This document shows, piece by piece, positions 45,068-54,659 of a DNA stretch of 64,000 nucleotides. The DNA lies in NCBI GenBank assembly GCA_003994795.1, contig AP018269.1, positions 4,551,677 to 4,615,676 on the forward strand, read 5' to 3'. Under the pieces are notes generated by a model. The model worked only from the letters and a program-made list of their open reading frames with translations, had not been told where the DNA came from and did not search any database. The stretch's first letter is position 1; the number at the start of each line of letters is the position of its first letter. Source of the DNA: Cylindrospermum sp. NIES-4074. GTDB taxonomy: Bacteria > Cyanobacteriota > Cyanobacteriia > Cyanobacteriales > Nostocaceae. Both the position numbers and the translations under genes were made by a program.

Positions 45068-45565
45068 TTATAAAGGTAAACCGTTGGGATAAAACACTGT
45101 TAGACGTTTTTCATGGAGTTTGACTGTCTCTAAATAGATTTCTTCAATCTTCTTAAACTCGTCTTCAGAAATATTGAGTTTCTTTGCTCCTTTGAGGACT
45201 ACAGCCCGTTTTTTTTCGCTATATTCGCCATCAGCACAGCAAGCTTGTATTGCATCAAAAATTAGTAAACGTCGTGATTCACTGGCTGCAACATGTCCAC
45301 TAATGACTGTCTCTATATCTTCATCAGCTTTGTAAACTTTGAGTTTTTCAATAATTGCGGGATCGCAATTGTAGGCATAGGCATATCCAATCACCCAATC
45401 TCTTTCTTCATCTGCTAGTGTGCCGTCACCATTAGCACAAATAAGCAGGGATTTCAAGTAAGCTTCATAAGCTATACCTAAAGGAACCTGTGTAAAACCA
45501 AACTTCTCCTTAAACAGCCACAAAGCGCCTAAATTAGGCTCTTTTTCTTGGATATTTGTAGTCAT
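45068..45565 (-). CDS. TerB-like (tellurite resistance) family protein
   Basis: 165 residues, alpha-helical, with the TerB metal-binding pattern: ANGDGTLADEERDWVIGYA near 50 and CADGEYSEKKRAVVLKGAKK near 115, each an acidic DG...E motif. Proteins of this family bind divalent metal at the membrane surface in stress systems. No other ter gene is nearby. It is 130 bases upstream of the MscS channel, same strand. Confidence 0.85.
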   Translation of the reverse strand: MTTNIQEKEPNLGALWLFKEKFGFTQVPLGIAYEAYLKSLLICANGDGTLADEERDWVIGYAYAYNCDPAIIEKLKVYKADEDIETVISGHVAASESRRLLIFDAIQACCADGEYSEKKRAVVLKGAKKLNISEDEFKKIEEIYLETVKLHEKRLTVFYPNGLPL

Positions 45566-45944
45566 TATTATTTCCTAAAATTACTTAACGTTGTAATTTG
45601 CTATTCCAATCATAGCATACATGTATATTATTTAACATTTAAATTTATACTAAATTATTTAAATATTTACACTTACACTATAAAGTAAAAGCTTTTAAAA
45701 TTGAAAAAATCCATTTTTAACAATAAAAACTAAGCTAGTTTTTCGAGAAAAATGCAATATTTTTATATGTATGGTTGTGCAATAGTTTCTGAGCCCAGGC
45801 ACTGTTTCAAGTAAGGCGATAAAATCTGATAAATTAGCGTTATACCAATTCCCCATAAAGTTGAAACAAATGAGATCCCCCCAACCCCCCTTAAAAAGGG
45901 GGGCTAGGATAAATCATATGTATCAAGGTTTAAGAGAAATGGTA
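45566..45944. other. Spacer with CCCCCCTTAAAAAGGGGGG hairpin
   Basis: AT-rich upstream region of the TerB gene. A repeat hairpin at 45884-45903 (CCCCTTAAAAAGGGG core, next to GATCCCCCCAACCC) matches part of the MITE at 28305. No gene is recognised. Confidence 0.6.
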
Positions 45945-46773
45945 TTAGAGGTTGTCTTTGATGCCAAAATAGGTAATAAAGTCCCCAAAAAGCTCCTGTG
46001 TAACTAAAAGCCGATTTACCATAATAAATCCCGTAAATTTCTCGATATAATTCTGTACTTCACCCAGATAAACTAGAGCAAATTGGTATCTTTCGGTAAG
46101 GTGAAATAAGGCTAACTGAGTCAGCCTTGAGCAATCAAATATGTTTTGCCAAATTGCCTTGGTGTCCGAATCCGAATTAAGGCTCCCGGTTGAAAGATTT
46201 CGCGAATGAAGTGTTTTTCAGCAGGGGGACGATAGAGGTGGAACGGTGAATCTAGGGCAAGTTGTCCCTTGAGGGGAGTTTGCAGCAAGCCTGTCAGAAC
46301 TGCCGTTGCTGCATTGCTGTCTGAATCTTGTCTGATGTAAGGGAACTCCAACAAATAAATTATCCAATCTTGTGGGATGGGCTTCTAGCCCGTCCAATAA
46401 ACCGGGCGGGCTAGAAGCCCAACGCCACTTGCTTCTCCTTCGGAGACGCTGCGCGAACAAGTCGGGGAACCCGCCCAACGCAGTGGCTCCCCCACAAGAA
46501 TTAGTTGGATATTTTTTTAGTTGGAACTCCTTAATCATCTTCTCTTAAAGACAATCCAAAGGTTTTAAAGTATAAAGCTAGTGTCGGTTGATCTATGGTG
46601 CTTTGTCGCCGACGTACTTTCGTTAAAGTTTTTGTGCTGAGTCCAGTGCGTAGGCGTAGCCCGTCGTAGACATCGCTTAATTGCTCTAATGTTTAGGGAC
46701 TACCGCTATTGTCCCGCGCTGCTGATAAGTATTCTGCTGCATTTAACCGCTGCCAGCCTTGAGAAGAGAGCAT
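45945..46773 (-). pseudogene. AAA-like (PF14516) gene, disrupted by a MITE, a nonsense codon and a frameshift
   Basis: From ATG 46773 the frame reads MLSSQGWQRLNAAEYLSAAR, a TAA at 46693-46695, then TLEQLSDVYDGLRLRTGLST and LALYFKTFGLSLREDD: the N-terminal helix-turn-helix of cyanobacterial AAA-like STAND-type proteins. The element 46342-46530 then intervenes. Beyond it (46121-46354) comes the start of the AAA-like domain: LDSPFHLYRPPAEKHFIREI, FQPGALIRIRTPRQFGKT with the Walker lysine. A stop follows, and a shifted frame (45945-46124) gives LTQLALFHLTERYQFALVYL to a TAA. The gene once encoded a P-loop signalling or defence-type ATPase; it is inactive now. Confidence 0.8.
46342..46530. mobile_element. 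189-bp MITE-like element inserted in the AAA-like gene
   Basis: Ends GGAACTCCAACAAATAAATT and, inverted, GGAGTTCCAACTAAAAAAAT, each continuing into TATCCAA and TCTTGTGGG. Inside is a hairpin GGGCTTCTAGCCCG / CGGGCTAGAAGCCC and a block shared with the element at 28305. The right end abuts the last codon of the helix-turn-helix fragment (TAA at 46531), so it marks the insertion point. No transposase is encoded; an ORF across it has no meaning. Confidence 0.8.
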
Positions 46774-47111
46774 AACGCCTCTTCTACGTTTTTGGGAAGG
46801 GGATGGTTCGGAAATGTCATCAACAGAAACCACACGCTACACACATAAAGAACTAAATATTTTTTATTGTCGATTATGCAAAGATATTACCCTAGAAGGA
46901 TGCAACTTTACATTTTTGTCTTTTTGCAAAGTAAAATTCTTCTTGGAAACGTTAAGTTGCCGACTTAACGTTCTATCGTAGCTGGTATTTGAGGGTTTCC
47001 GGTGCAACGATTTAATTCAGTAAGAAAAAATTACAGACGAAACATAAAAACCTAAATTTGTCAATATATTTAAAAGTTGATATTGAATTGCAGTGAGGCG
47101 TTAGTTGAACT
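46774..47111. promoter_or_regulatory. Upstream region of the hybrid kinase with 25-bp hairpin/operator
   Basis: AACGTTAAGT, TGCCG, ACTTAACGTT at 46948-46972 is a perfect inverted repeat with 10-base arms, 140 bases before the kinase ATG. It is a good operator or RNA-hairpin candidate. The remainder is AT-rich. Confidence 0.6.
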
Positions 47112-50100
47112 ATGCAAGCAGTGTGGGGATTCTGGGAAAAGATTTTAGCTTCTAATTATTATATGCCGCATGGGCAATGCTATCTTTGGCAAACGCCTCT
47201 GGTGGGTTTACATCTAGTTAGTGATGCACTAATTGCGATCGCCTATTTCTCTATTCCGGTAATGCTCATCTACTTTGTGAGTAAGCGAAGTGATATTCCT
47301 TTCTCCAAAGTCTTTGTCTTATTTGGTGCATTTATTGTCCTTTGCGGTACAGGACACCTGCTCGACATTTGGACGCTTTGGCACCCAGACTACTGGGTGT
47401 CAGGCATTGAACGTGCTATCACTGCACTAGTATCTTGCTATACCGCTTTACAACTGGTGGAACTGCTACCGCAATTTCTGGCACTGCGAACGCCAGAACA
47501 GCTAGAAATCATCAATCGGGAATTAGAAAAGCAAGTAGCAGAACGGCAACGAACTGAAGAAACACTGCAAATGATTGTGGCCGGCACTGCTTCTGTAACT
47601 GGAAACGATTTTTTTCCAGTTCTGGCGAAAAATCTGGCAACGGCATTAGATGTTGCTTACGTGATGGTGCTAGAGACGGTTGGCAATTCGCTGCAAACCT
47701 TGCGGAGCCTTGCGATTTGGTCTATCGATCATCTAGCTGAAAACCTAGAATATGAATTGGCGGGCACACCCTGCAAAATAGTTGTTGACGAAAAGCTCTT
47801 GCATTCTTATCCACAAGATTTACAGCCGCTTTTCCCTGATGCTCCGTTGCTCGAAGGTATAGGAGCAGAGAGCTACGTGGGTGTGCCCTTAATCGATAGC
47901 AATCAAAATGTGATCGGTAACCTCTGTATTATCGATGTCAAACCCTTTTTGGCAGACGATCGCACCAAAACACTTTTGAGAGTCTTTGCCGCGCGGGCTT
48001 CTGCTGAACTGCAACGCAAATGGGCAGAGGAGGATAAAAGCCGCGCTTATGAAGACCTGGAATTCCGGGTTGAGGAGCGCACTGCCGAACTTGTGGCTGC
48101 TAATAAAGCCTTGGAAATCGAAAATGCTGAACGAATTGCTACTGAAACGAAAATGAGGGTGATGGCAGAACGGGAAAAGGCCACAAATCGCGTCATCGGG
48201 CAAATGCGTCAGACCCTGAACCTGGAATCAATTTTCAATGCCACAACAGGGGAATTACGGCAAGCTGTGGACTGCGATCGCGTTCTGATTTATCGCTTCC
48301 AACCAGATTGGAGTGGTGAATTAGTTTCTGAGTCTGTAGCTGATGCTTGGAATAATCTGCTTCCCGGACGGGCAAGCGATCGCGAACTCACCAAAGTGGC
48401 TGTAGATCACGACGGCTGTATCACAACTCAACTTGGCAATTCCGAAGCATTGATTCGCGATACCTATTTGCAAGATAACGAAGGGGGTGTTTATCAGCAA
48501 AAACATGGCTATTACTGTGTTGCTGACATCTATGCAGCGGGATTCAATGAATGTTATCTCAATCTTCTAGAACAATTGCAGGCACGGGCTTACATCATCG
48601 CGCCTATTTTCTGTGGTAATCAACTATGGGGCTTGTTGGCAGTTTACCAAAATGACAGTCCACGACATTGGCAAGATGCAGAAATCCGAATTGTCACCCA
48701 AATTGCAAATCAGCTGGGGGTAGCTGTACAACAGGCAGAATTATTTGCCCAAACCCAGCAACAAGCAGAAGAACTGAAACGGGCAAAACAAGCTGCTGAG
48801 GCTGCTAATCAGGCAAAAAGTGAGTTTTTGGCAAATATGAGCCATGAACTTCGCACTCCACTCAATGCCATTCTCGGTTTTACCCAGTTGATGCAGCAGG
48901 ATCGCTCTTTGACTGCTGACCATCAAAGATATACAGAAATCATCAATCAAAGTGGTGAACATCTCCTGGGACTGATTAATGATGTGCTGGAGATGTCCAA
49001 AATTGAAGCCGGACGGCTGACACTATGCGAAATAGAGTTTGATTTGCATAACTTACTGCATAGTTTGGAAGCAATGCTGCAACTAAAAGCTTTATCTAAA
49101 GGCTTGCAACTGAGTTTTATCTGTGATGCTAATGTACCCCAGTGCATCAAAACTGATGAAAACAAACTGCGTCAGGTACTGATTAACCTGCTGGGCAACG
49201 CAATTAAGTTTACTGAAAAGGGGAACATTATCCTGAGAATTAGCAGTCAAAACTCCGAACTCAGCACCATCAACACCCTGTTATTTGAAGTCGAAGACAC
49301 TGGATGTGGTATTGCCCCTGAAGAGATTGGTGATTTATTTAAGGCATTTCAGCAAACAGGAGCCGGACATAAAGCTAAAGAAGGCACAGGTTTAGGGTTG
49401 CGAATTAGCCAGACGTTTGTGCAATTAATGGGTGGTGAAATTACTGTTCAAAGCGAACTAGCTAAAGGCAGTTGTTTCAGGTTTCATATCCAGGCTGCTT
49501 TGGCTGAGTCTGTCCCCGTGTTCAAATCCTCCCCCGTTAATAATGCAGTCAGTATTGCTCCTGGGCAGACATCCTACCGCATTTTGATTGCGGAAGATAA
49601 TGCTGCTAACCGTCTGCTATTGGGAAAAATTTTGAGCCAGTTAGGTTTTGAAATGCAGGAAGCTGAAAATGGGCAAGTGGCGATCGCAATTTGTCAACAA
49701 TGGCGCCCTCACCTCATCTTTATGGATATGCATATGCCAATCATTAATGGCTATGAAGCAGCTCGGCAAATTCGTAATTGGGAACAAACATTAGAGGATG
49801 GGGAATTTCCCACCCCGACGAAAATTATTGCTCTGACAGCAAGTGCCTTTACAGAACAGCGGCAGGAAAGTTTAGATGCAGGTTGTGATGATTTTGTTAG
49901 TAAGCCATTCCGTTGGCAAGAAATTCTGGAAACTCTAGCCAAGCATCTAGGGGTGGAATATCTATATGCAGAAACTTCAGGGAATGGGATTTCCCCAAAC
50001 TCAGAAGCTCACAAACCCAAGGTTCTTGATGCAGCTGCCTTAACTATTATGCCAGCTGCATGGATTACCCAATTACACTTTGCTGCCGCTCAAGGCAACG

Positions 50101-50240
50101 ATACCAGTAGCCTCAATCTCATTGCTCAAATCCCTGCTGAACACAGTTCGCTAATTGCAGCTTTAACGAACTTAATTGAAACCTATAATTTTGACCAGCT
50201 GATGGATCTCACTCAACCACCACTTTCAGAAGATATTTAG
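47112..50240 (+). CDS. Ethylene-receptor-like hybrid histidine kinase with cyanobacteriochrome-like GAF
   Basis: 1042 residues. (1) Residues 20-125: three-helix ethylene-binding domain with Asp38, Cys78 and His82 ([17 protein letters not shown]), the copper/ethylene site of plant ETR1 and Synechocystis Slr1212. (2) GAF about 155-300. (3) coiled coil. (4) second GAF 370-540 with [20 protein letters not shown]; Cys481 is at the bilin-attachment position, followed by Tyr rather than His. (5) kinase: His578 in MSHELRTP, N-box Asn696, G-box GTGLGL. (6) receiver with Asp872 and a 90-residue tail. It should sense ethylene and perhaps light at a membrane and pass phosphate internally. The REC-kinase at 50460 may be its partner. 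Confidence 0.9.
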   Translation: MQAVWGFWEKILASNYYMPHGQCYLWQTPLVGLHLVSDALIAIAYFSIPVMLIYFVSKRSDIPFSKVFVLFGAFIVLCGTGHLLDIWTLWHPDYWVSGIERAITALVSCYTALQLVELLPQFLALRTPEQLEIINRELEKQVAERQRTEETLQMIVAGTASVTGNDFFPVLAKNLATALDVAYVMVLETVGNSLQTLRSLAIWSIDHLAENLEYELAGTPCKIVVDEKLLHSYPQDLQPLFPDAPLLEGIGAESYVGVPLIDSNQNVIGNLCIIDVKPFLADDRTKTLLRVFAARASAELQRKWAEEDKSRAYEDLEFRVEERTAELVAANKALEIENAERIATETKMRVMAEREKATNRVIGQMRQTLNLESIFNATTGELRQAVDCDRVLIYRFQPDWSGELVSESVADAWNNLLPGRASDRELTKVAVDHDGCITTQLGNSEALIRDTYLQDNEGGVYQQKHGYYCVADIYAAGFNECYLNLLEQLQARAYIIAPIFCGNQLWGLLAVYQNDSPRHWQDAEIRIVTQIANQLGVAVQQAELFAQTQQQAEELKRAKQAAEAANQAKSEFLANMSHELRTPLNAILGFTQLMQQDRSLTADHQRYTEIINQSGEHLLGLINDVLEMSKIEAGRLTLCEIEFDLHNLLHSLEAMLQLKALSKGLQLSFICDANVPQCIKTDENKLRQVLINLLGNAIKFTEKGNIILRISSQNSELSTINTLLFEVEDTGCGIAPEEIGDLFKAFQQTGAGHKAKEGTGLGLRISQTFVQLMGGEITVQSELAKGSCFRFHIQAALAESVPVFKSSPVNNAVSIAPGQTSYRILIAEDNAANRLLLGKILSQLGFEMQEAENGQVAIAICQQWRPHLIFMDMHMPIINGYEAARQIRNWEQTLEDGEFPTPTKIIALTASAFTEQRQESLDAGCDDFVSKPFRWQEILETLAKHLGVEYLYAETSGNGISPNSEAHKPKVLDAAALTIMPAAWITQLHFAAAQGNDTSSLNLIAQIPAEHSSLIAALTNLIETYNFDQLMDLTQPPLSEDI

Positions 50241-50459
50241 GGTAATATAGGAATCCGGTTGGAATTTTGAAAACTTACTGAGACTTAAATCCATATTCCA
50301 CAAGGCTTTTATTTTAAAACTCTGTCAGAAATAAAATAGGATTCCCATATCACAGTCATATTTGATTCATTAACTAACTTGTTTAGGCAATGAGGCAATA
50401 GGGTTCTAGAAGATTTAAGAATAGGTCATTTTTTCACAACCAAATAGGAGTCCTATATA

Positions 50460-51749
50460 ATGAATATGTATTTACAAGATAGCGCATTTGTAGCGGACAT
50501 TCTTATCGTTGATGACAAACTAGAAAATATTCGTTTTCTATCAGATTTTTTATCAAAACAAAATTATCAAGTCCGCAAAGCAATCAATGGACAGGCAGCA
50601 TTAAAAGCTGTTAAGACACTTCCACCCGATCTGATTCTGCTAGATATCAATATGCCAGGCATGGGAGGTTACGAAGTCTGCAATTTTTTAAAAAATGATC
50701 CAGAAACATGTTCAATTCCTGTGATTTTCTTAAGTGCTGGTAGTGAAGTTACTGATAAACTTCAAGCATTTCAAGTTGGAGGTATTGACTACATTACTAA
50801 ACCATTTCATTTAGAAGAAATTTTAGTGAGAGTGCAAACTCAGTTAAAGATTCAACACTTACAAAAACAGCTACAATCCCGCAATGAGCAACTACAAAAT
50901 ACGCTACTTACATTACAAAATACTCAAGCTGAACTCATTCAAAAAGAAAAGCTAGTTAATGCGGGTCGAATTACAGCTGGTATTTCTCATGAAATTAACA
51001 ACCCTCTAAGCTTTATTTTTTGCAACTTGGAACCTGCATCTGAATATAGCCGAAATCTAATTAGCCTAATTCAACTTTATCAAAAAGCATTTCCCGATGC
51101 AACTCCAGAAATTAGAAATTTTCTGGAAGAGATTGATATAGATTTCCTAATTCCCGATTTCACAAGAATTATTCACTCTCTCCGCACGGGAGCCGAACGT
51201 ATTCGTTCAGTTGTTCTGGCTCTGCATATTTTTTCTCGTCTTGATGAGTCAGGTATCAAACCGATTAATATGCATGAAAGTATTGATAGCGTCCTCATGA
51301 TCCTACATCATCAATTTATGTTAAAAAATGGCTCAGTCAGCATTTCTCTTTTAAAAAAATATGAATATCTACCAACATTTGTGGGTTATGCTAATTCACT
51401 GAATCAAGCTTTGCTGAATCTTTTACAAAATTCTATTGATGCACTTGAAATAAAAGTAGATTCAGTTATTGATAGTTCATTTCAACCCACAATCTGGATA
51501 AGTACAGAAACTACGGAAGAAAAGAAAATAATCATCACTATTAAAGACAACGGTATAGGAATTTCTGAAGAGGTTAAAGCTCATTTATTTGAACCATTTT
51601 TTACTACAAAATCTATTGGCAAAGGAGTTGGATTGGGTTTATATACTACCTACCAAATAATTACTGAGCTTCACAAAGGTACTTTGATTTATCATGACTG
51701 CCCTGAAGGAGGTTCGGAATTTATCATTGAAATTCCTACAAGTCGTTAG
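50460..51749 (+). CDS. Response regulator / histidine kinase hybrid
   Basis: 429 residues: N-terminal receiver (ADILIVDDKLENIRFLSDFL, phosphoacceptor Asp62 in ILLDINMPGMGG, Lys in YITKPF), a coiled-coil linker, and a kinase with His177 in GISHEINNPLSF, N-box NQALLNLLQNSIDAL and G-boxes DNGIGISEE and GKGVGLGLYTTY. No sensory domain or membrane helix, so it is a soluble relay kinase. An AGGAG site precedes the ATG. It starts 219 bases after the ethylene-receptor-like kinase on the same strand, suggesting one signalling unit. Confidence 0.92.
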   Translation: MNMYLQDSAFVADILIVDDKLENIRFLSDFLSKQNYQVRKAINGQAALKAVKTLPPDLILLDINMPGMGGYEVCNFLKNDPETCSIPVIFLSAGSEVTDKLQAFQVGGIDYITKPFHLEEILVRVQTQLKIQHLQKQLQSRNEQLQNTLLTLQNTQAELIQKEKLVNAGRITAGISHEINNPLSFIFCNLEPASEYSRNLISLIQLYQKAFPDATPEIRNFLEEIDIDFLIPDFTRIIHSLRTGAERIRSVVLALHIFSRLDESGIKPINMHESIDSVLMILHHQFMLKNGSVSISLLKKYEYLPTFVGYANSLNQALLNLLQNSIDALEIKVDSVIDSSFQPTIWISTETTEEKKIIITIKDNGIGISEEVKAHLFEPFFTTKSIGKGVGLGLYTTYQIITELHKGTLIYHDCPEGGSEFIIEIPTSR

Positions 51750-52225
51750 TTGATATCCAACGGGGTGTGGGCGAAGAAAATGTGCTTCTAACTGTCTAAT
51801 CAGTATTTAGGTGACGCAACTAGTGCCGCTTTCTCGGAATTTAAAATTAACTTTTTATTAATTAAAAAAGTAGATTCCACAAGCTTTTGAGTTGAATCTG
51901 ACTGGTTAGTTATTTTTGCCGCGATGCACTGATGCCAAGAAAAACGTATTAATCCGACAAACACAAGTCAGGATAATTGTAACTGGTAATTGTGTCCGCA
52001 GTTTTTCAATTACCAGAAGATAGACACCCCAGAAAAATGCTGAGAGTAAGGAGAGTAAGTCCCCTTGAAGTTTAAGAGAGGCAACTTGTGGGTCATCGAA
52101 CCCCAGGACGATTGTTCTTATAGTTGCGATCGCCAGACCAATGTGGAAAAGAAAGAGCTAAAGGCGATCGCCAGCACCAAATGTCATGATAGGAGCAGCA
52201 ATTATTGGATCTATAACTGTTACGG
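51750..52225. other. Spacer between the relay kinase and NADAR genes
   Basis: Contains the short dispersed repeat ACTAGTGCCGCTTTCTCGG (also near 35142) and a TAACTGGTAATTG ... CAATTACCAG inverted repeat at 51976-52018. No gene is recognised. Confidence 0.55.
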
Positions 52226-52747
52226 TTAATTAGAATGACGGAGTATAGTTCTTACTTCCATCAAAATCTGTCCGAGGCGATTTTTACCACTACCATCTTC
52301 TCCACAACCCCAGTAATAGTCATGTGATGTAGTTTCTATAAGTAGTTGATTACCAGTTGAGAGCAGAATATCTCGAATATCTGCATGGTTCTGGAATTTA
52401 GCTAAAACTGCTTTGTACATAAATTCATCTTTGACTTGCCTCCAATCTGAACGAAGAGGAAGGGTGCGATCGCCACCGAGATTTGCTGCTTCTAATGGTG
52501 TTTTCGTCTGCTGCACTTTCTCAAAATAAGGTGTGCCTACAAACTTTTGTGCTTGAAAATAGTGTTCACTAGTTTGCCAATATAAGTTATCCAATCTAAA
52601 ATCATGTGCTGAGAAGTTGCAAAAGCAACCGTAGGGAATTTCATCAGCAAAACAAAAGTAAATTGTTTTTCCTGGCAGAATCAAAAACTCTGTCTTTGAT
52701 TCTGGAGCTAGTTGTTCTAAATTTTGAAGCTGGGAGTTGTCTTTCAT
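52226..52747 (-). CDS. NADAR (YbiA-like) family protein
   Basis: 173 residues from ATG 52747 (TTG at 52759 less likely). The NADAR domain fills residues 25-170: FCNFSAHDFRLDNLYWQTSE, HYFQAQKF, NLGGDRTLPLRSDW and the end motif YYWGCGEDGSGKNRLGQILM. The E. coli relative YbiA is an N-glycosidase that removes damaged riboflavin intermediates; other NADAR proteins cut ADP-ribose from nucleic acid. Either role is possible here; no riboflavin or ADP-ribosylation gene is adjacent. Confidence 0.92.
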   Translation of the reverse strand: MKDNSQLQNLEQLAPESKTEFLILPGKTIYFCFADEIPYGCFCNFSAHDFRLDNLYWQTSEHYFQAQKFVGTPYFEKVQQTKTPLEAANLGGDRTLPLRSDWRQVKDEFMYKAVLAKFQNHADIRDILLSTGNQLLIETTSHDYYWGCGEDGSGKNRLGQILMEVRTILRHSN

Positions 52748-53157
52748 GAATTTTACCAATATTTAAGATGTTTGGAAATTACGGAAGAAGTATCAGTGTT
52801 AGTGAATGGATTTCATCAATTTCTCCTTATTTTCTCAGTCTCAGAGCAAGGATGCAATACCAGATAAGACAGTTAAGAAAGTTAAGAATTTTAATAAAAA
52901 AGCAGGTTATTCATGTGCGATCAACAGATGACTCCTTGTAAGCATTCAGCTATCAGCGGTCAGCAGTCAGCGTTCGACGCTCGCTCACGCCGTAAGCGCA
53001 AAGCGCAGGCTTGTCTGCGACACGCTCCGCGAACCGCCAACGCGTAGCGTTCCGCAGGAAAGTCTAAAACCCGGTTTTAGACTGAGTTTAAGGGGATAGT
53101 GAGAATGCTCATAAATTCTTTAAGCTTGCTGATGGCTTGAAGCTACAAGCTGAATGC
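52748..53157. other. Repeat-rich spacer
   Basis: AGCATTCAGCTATCAGCGGT-type sequence and AACGCGTAGCGTTCCGCAGG repeats fill 52935-53058, and GTCTAAAACCCGGTTTTAGA (53062-53082 with one more C) is a perfect palindrome. All look like dispersed Nostoc repeats. Confidence 0.65.
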
Positions 53158-53520
53158 TTACGACTCCTTCTCGATTGGCAATGATTTCCACAACCGAGTT
53201 TCGTTCTTAGAAGCCTCGCTACAGCCATCCACTAAAGTATGCACCTGCCACTCCAAGGAGGTTTGGGGATAATCTAAGCGATAATGTCCCCCCCGGCTTT
53301 CAGTGCGGAAGAGAGCGCTCTTGAGAATGAGAGTTGCAATGTCCAAAAGATTGTAAACCTCACCCCATGTTCGCAGTTGCGTGTTTGCATCTAGACCGCT
53401 AAATTGAACTTTTTGTAATGGTTGCAGATTGATCAGCAGCTGACTTAGTGAGAGTTGGGCGAATTCTTGCTGCCATATTTTGACTTGCGCGATCGCACGC
53501 GCTGTTAGTTCAAAAATAGG
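53158..53520 (-). pseudogene. nadB: L-aspartate oxidase (nadB) C-terminal remnant
   Basis: One open frame without start reads FELTARAIAQVKIWQQEFAQ, LSLSQLLINLQPLQKVQFSG and TWGEVYNLLDIATLILKSAL, then FRTESRGGHYRLDYPQTSLE and WQVHTLVDG. SALFRTESRGGHYRTDYP is the conserved C-terminal signature of NadB, which makes iminoaspartate for NAD synthesis. All FAD-binding and catalytic parts are absent, so it is a broken fragment joined at 53520 to an AAA-like remnant. Confidence 0.8.
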
Positions 53521-53905
53521 CGATCGCGAATAGTGCCCAGATGTTTGGGTTCATCTTGTGATTCCTAGTGTTGGATAATCTGCGTTTTGACTAACGTCGA
53601 TAGCTTCCATTCACGCACCACTTCGTCTACCCAAGACGCTTTGGTTTCTGGTGTTTGGAAAATATGCAGGTGTGCTATCCTCGCTACCCAATTGCGTAAG
53701 ATCCAAGTAAGCGCACCCATAGCCTTCTTTTTTAACGATTACTAGTTCGCTGTAGTAGGGATGACTTACCCATCTGGCGAGAGTTTAAGACATAACAAAA
53801 ATTGCCCGCCTTCAGGCTGATATAAAGTTTATCGTCTGCCTGACGAACAACATATGTAGGATCGCTACTGTGGAGGCTGCCGCTAATTTGATATTCCGTA
53901 TCAAG
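53521..53905 (-). pseudogene. Second AAA-like (PF14516) gene remnant, frameshifted with central deletion
   Basis: From about 53905 the frame reads EYQISGSLHSSDPTYVVRQA, DDKLYISLKAGNFCYVLNSR and QMGKSSLLQRTSNR then TAA. One base skipped, it continues KKEGYGCAYLDLTQLGSEDS. The first frame resumes with FQTPETKASWVDEVVREWKL and, after a TAG where the family has Trp, ESQDEPKHLGTIRDRLF. These are the N-terminal P-loop part and the C-terminal end of the AAA-like domain of cyanobacterial AAA/WD40 proteins, with the middle missing. Confidence 0.8.
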
Positions 53906-54122
53906 CTATACAAGACACCGTGATTAGTCCTATTTGGTGAACATAAAGTTCATCACAGCCTAGTTATCTGCATAAAAAGGGGGGTGAGGGTGGATATATG
54001 CAATTTATTTTAGCGATCGCCCCTCATGCCACCACCAACGGAATGATGGTTTATATTGATTTGACAGATGAAGCAGCACTAAATTGCCAAACTTCAATCA
54101 TCACCAAACCCTAGATTAAACT
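53906..54122. other. Spacer, short open frame without recognised product
   Basis: A 38-codon frame from ATG 53998 (MQFILAIAPHATTNGMMVYI) ends at 54114; it resembles no family I know and may be another relic. Confidence 0.4.
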
Positions 54123-54659
54123 CTAATCATACAACCAAGTATTGTTGGCAAAATCGTCATTGGCTTGTGTTGGCTGTTCTTGCAGTCTTTCAGGGGATCT
54201 GTGGGATTTTTTGTAGTTAAGAGGATTGTAAGCTTCCTTAACTGGTGTATTAACTGGCGCTTTTACTATTTCCTTGGTTTGTTTAGAACCATTAATTTCT
54301 GCTATTAATTTAGAATTAGCTTCTGCTAGTTGTAGGGCGGTTTTTTTAGTTTCATCAAGCTCTTTTGTCAAGTTTTCTGTTGCTGCTTTTTGTGAAGATA
54401 AAGCTGATTGTAAATCAGTAATTTCTTTCTGGAGAATAGTTTCTTGTTTCTGGGATTTTTCTAAAGTTGCACGCAACTTTTTGATAGTTGCTTCTAACGC
54501 AGCAGTTGATTCTGATATTTGTGCTGGTGGTTCCTCGGTTGGGGAATCACTTTTTTCAGCAATTACCTCAGCAGCAATTTCGATCACAGATTCACCTTGA
54601 GAGGGTGTAAATTTTTGTGCTTCTTCTTGTAGTAAGTCGGCGAGACGTTTTCTAACCAT
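54123..54659 (-). CDS. Coiled-coil partner of ParA-type ATPase, candidate McdB
   Basis: 178 residues from ATG 54659, which overlaps the ParA stop codon (TAATG) and has a perfect GGAGG site seven bases upstream. N-terminus VRKRLADLLQEEAQKF, a disordered acidic stretch (35-60), a long coiled coil (60-130, LEATIKKLRATLEKSQKQET), a basic Pro/Ser linker and the end DDFANNTWLYD. Cyanobacterial McdB proteins have this plan: charged N-terminus, central coiled coil and an invariant C-terminal tryptophan. McdB sits on carboxysomes and stimulates McdA. An unrelated plasmid-type ParB role is less likely, as there is no DNA-binding domain. Confidence 0.7.
   Translation of the reverse strand: MVRKRLADLLQEEAQKFTPSQGESVIEIAAEVIAEKSDSPTEEPPAQISESTAALEATIKKLRATLEKSQKQETILQKEITDLQSALSSQKAATENLTKELDETKKTALQLAEANSKLIAEINGSKQTKEIVKAPVNTPVKEAYNPLNYKKSHRSPERLQEQPTQANDDFANNTWLYD

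Noticed and set aside
46218-46538. 106-codon minus frame across the MITE
   Set aside because: It runs through the element and is in the wrong frame for the AAA-like relic.
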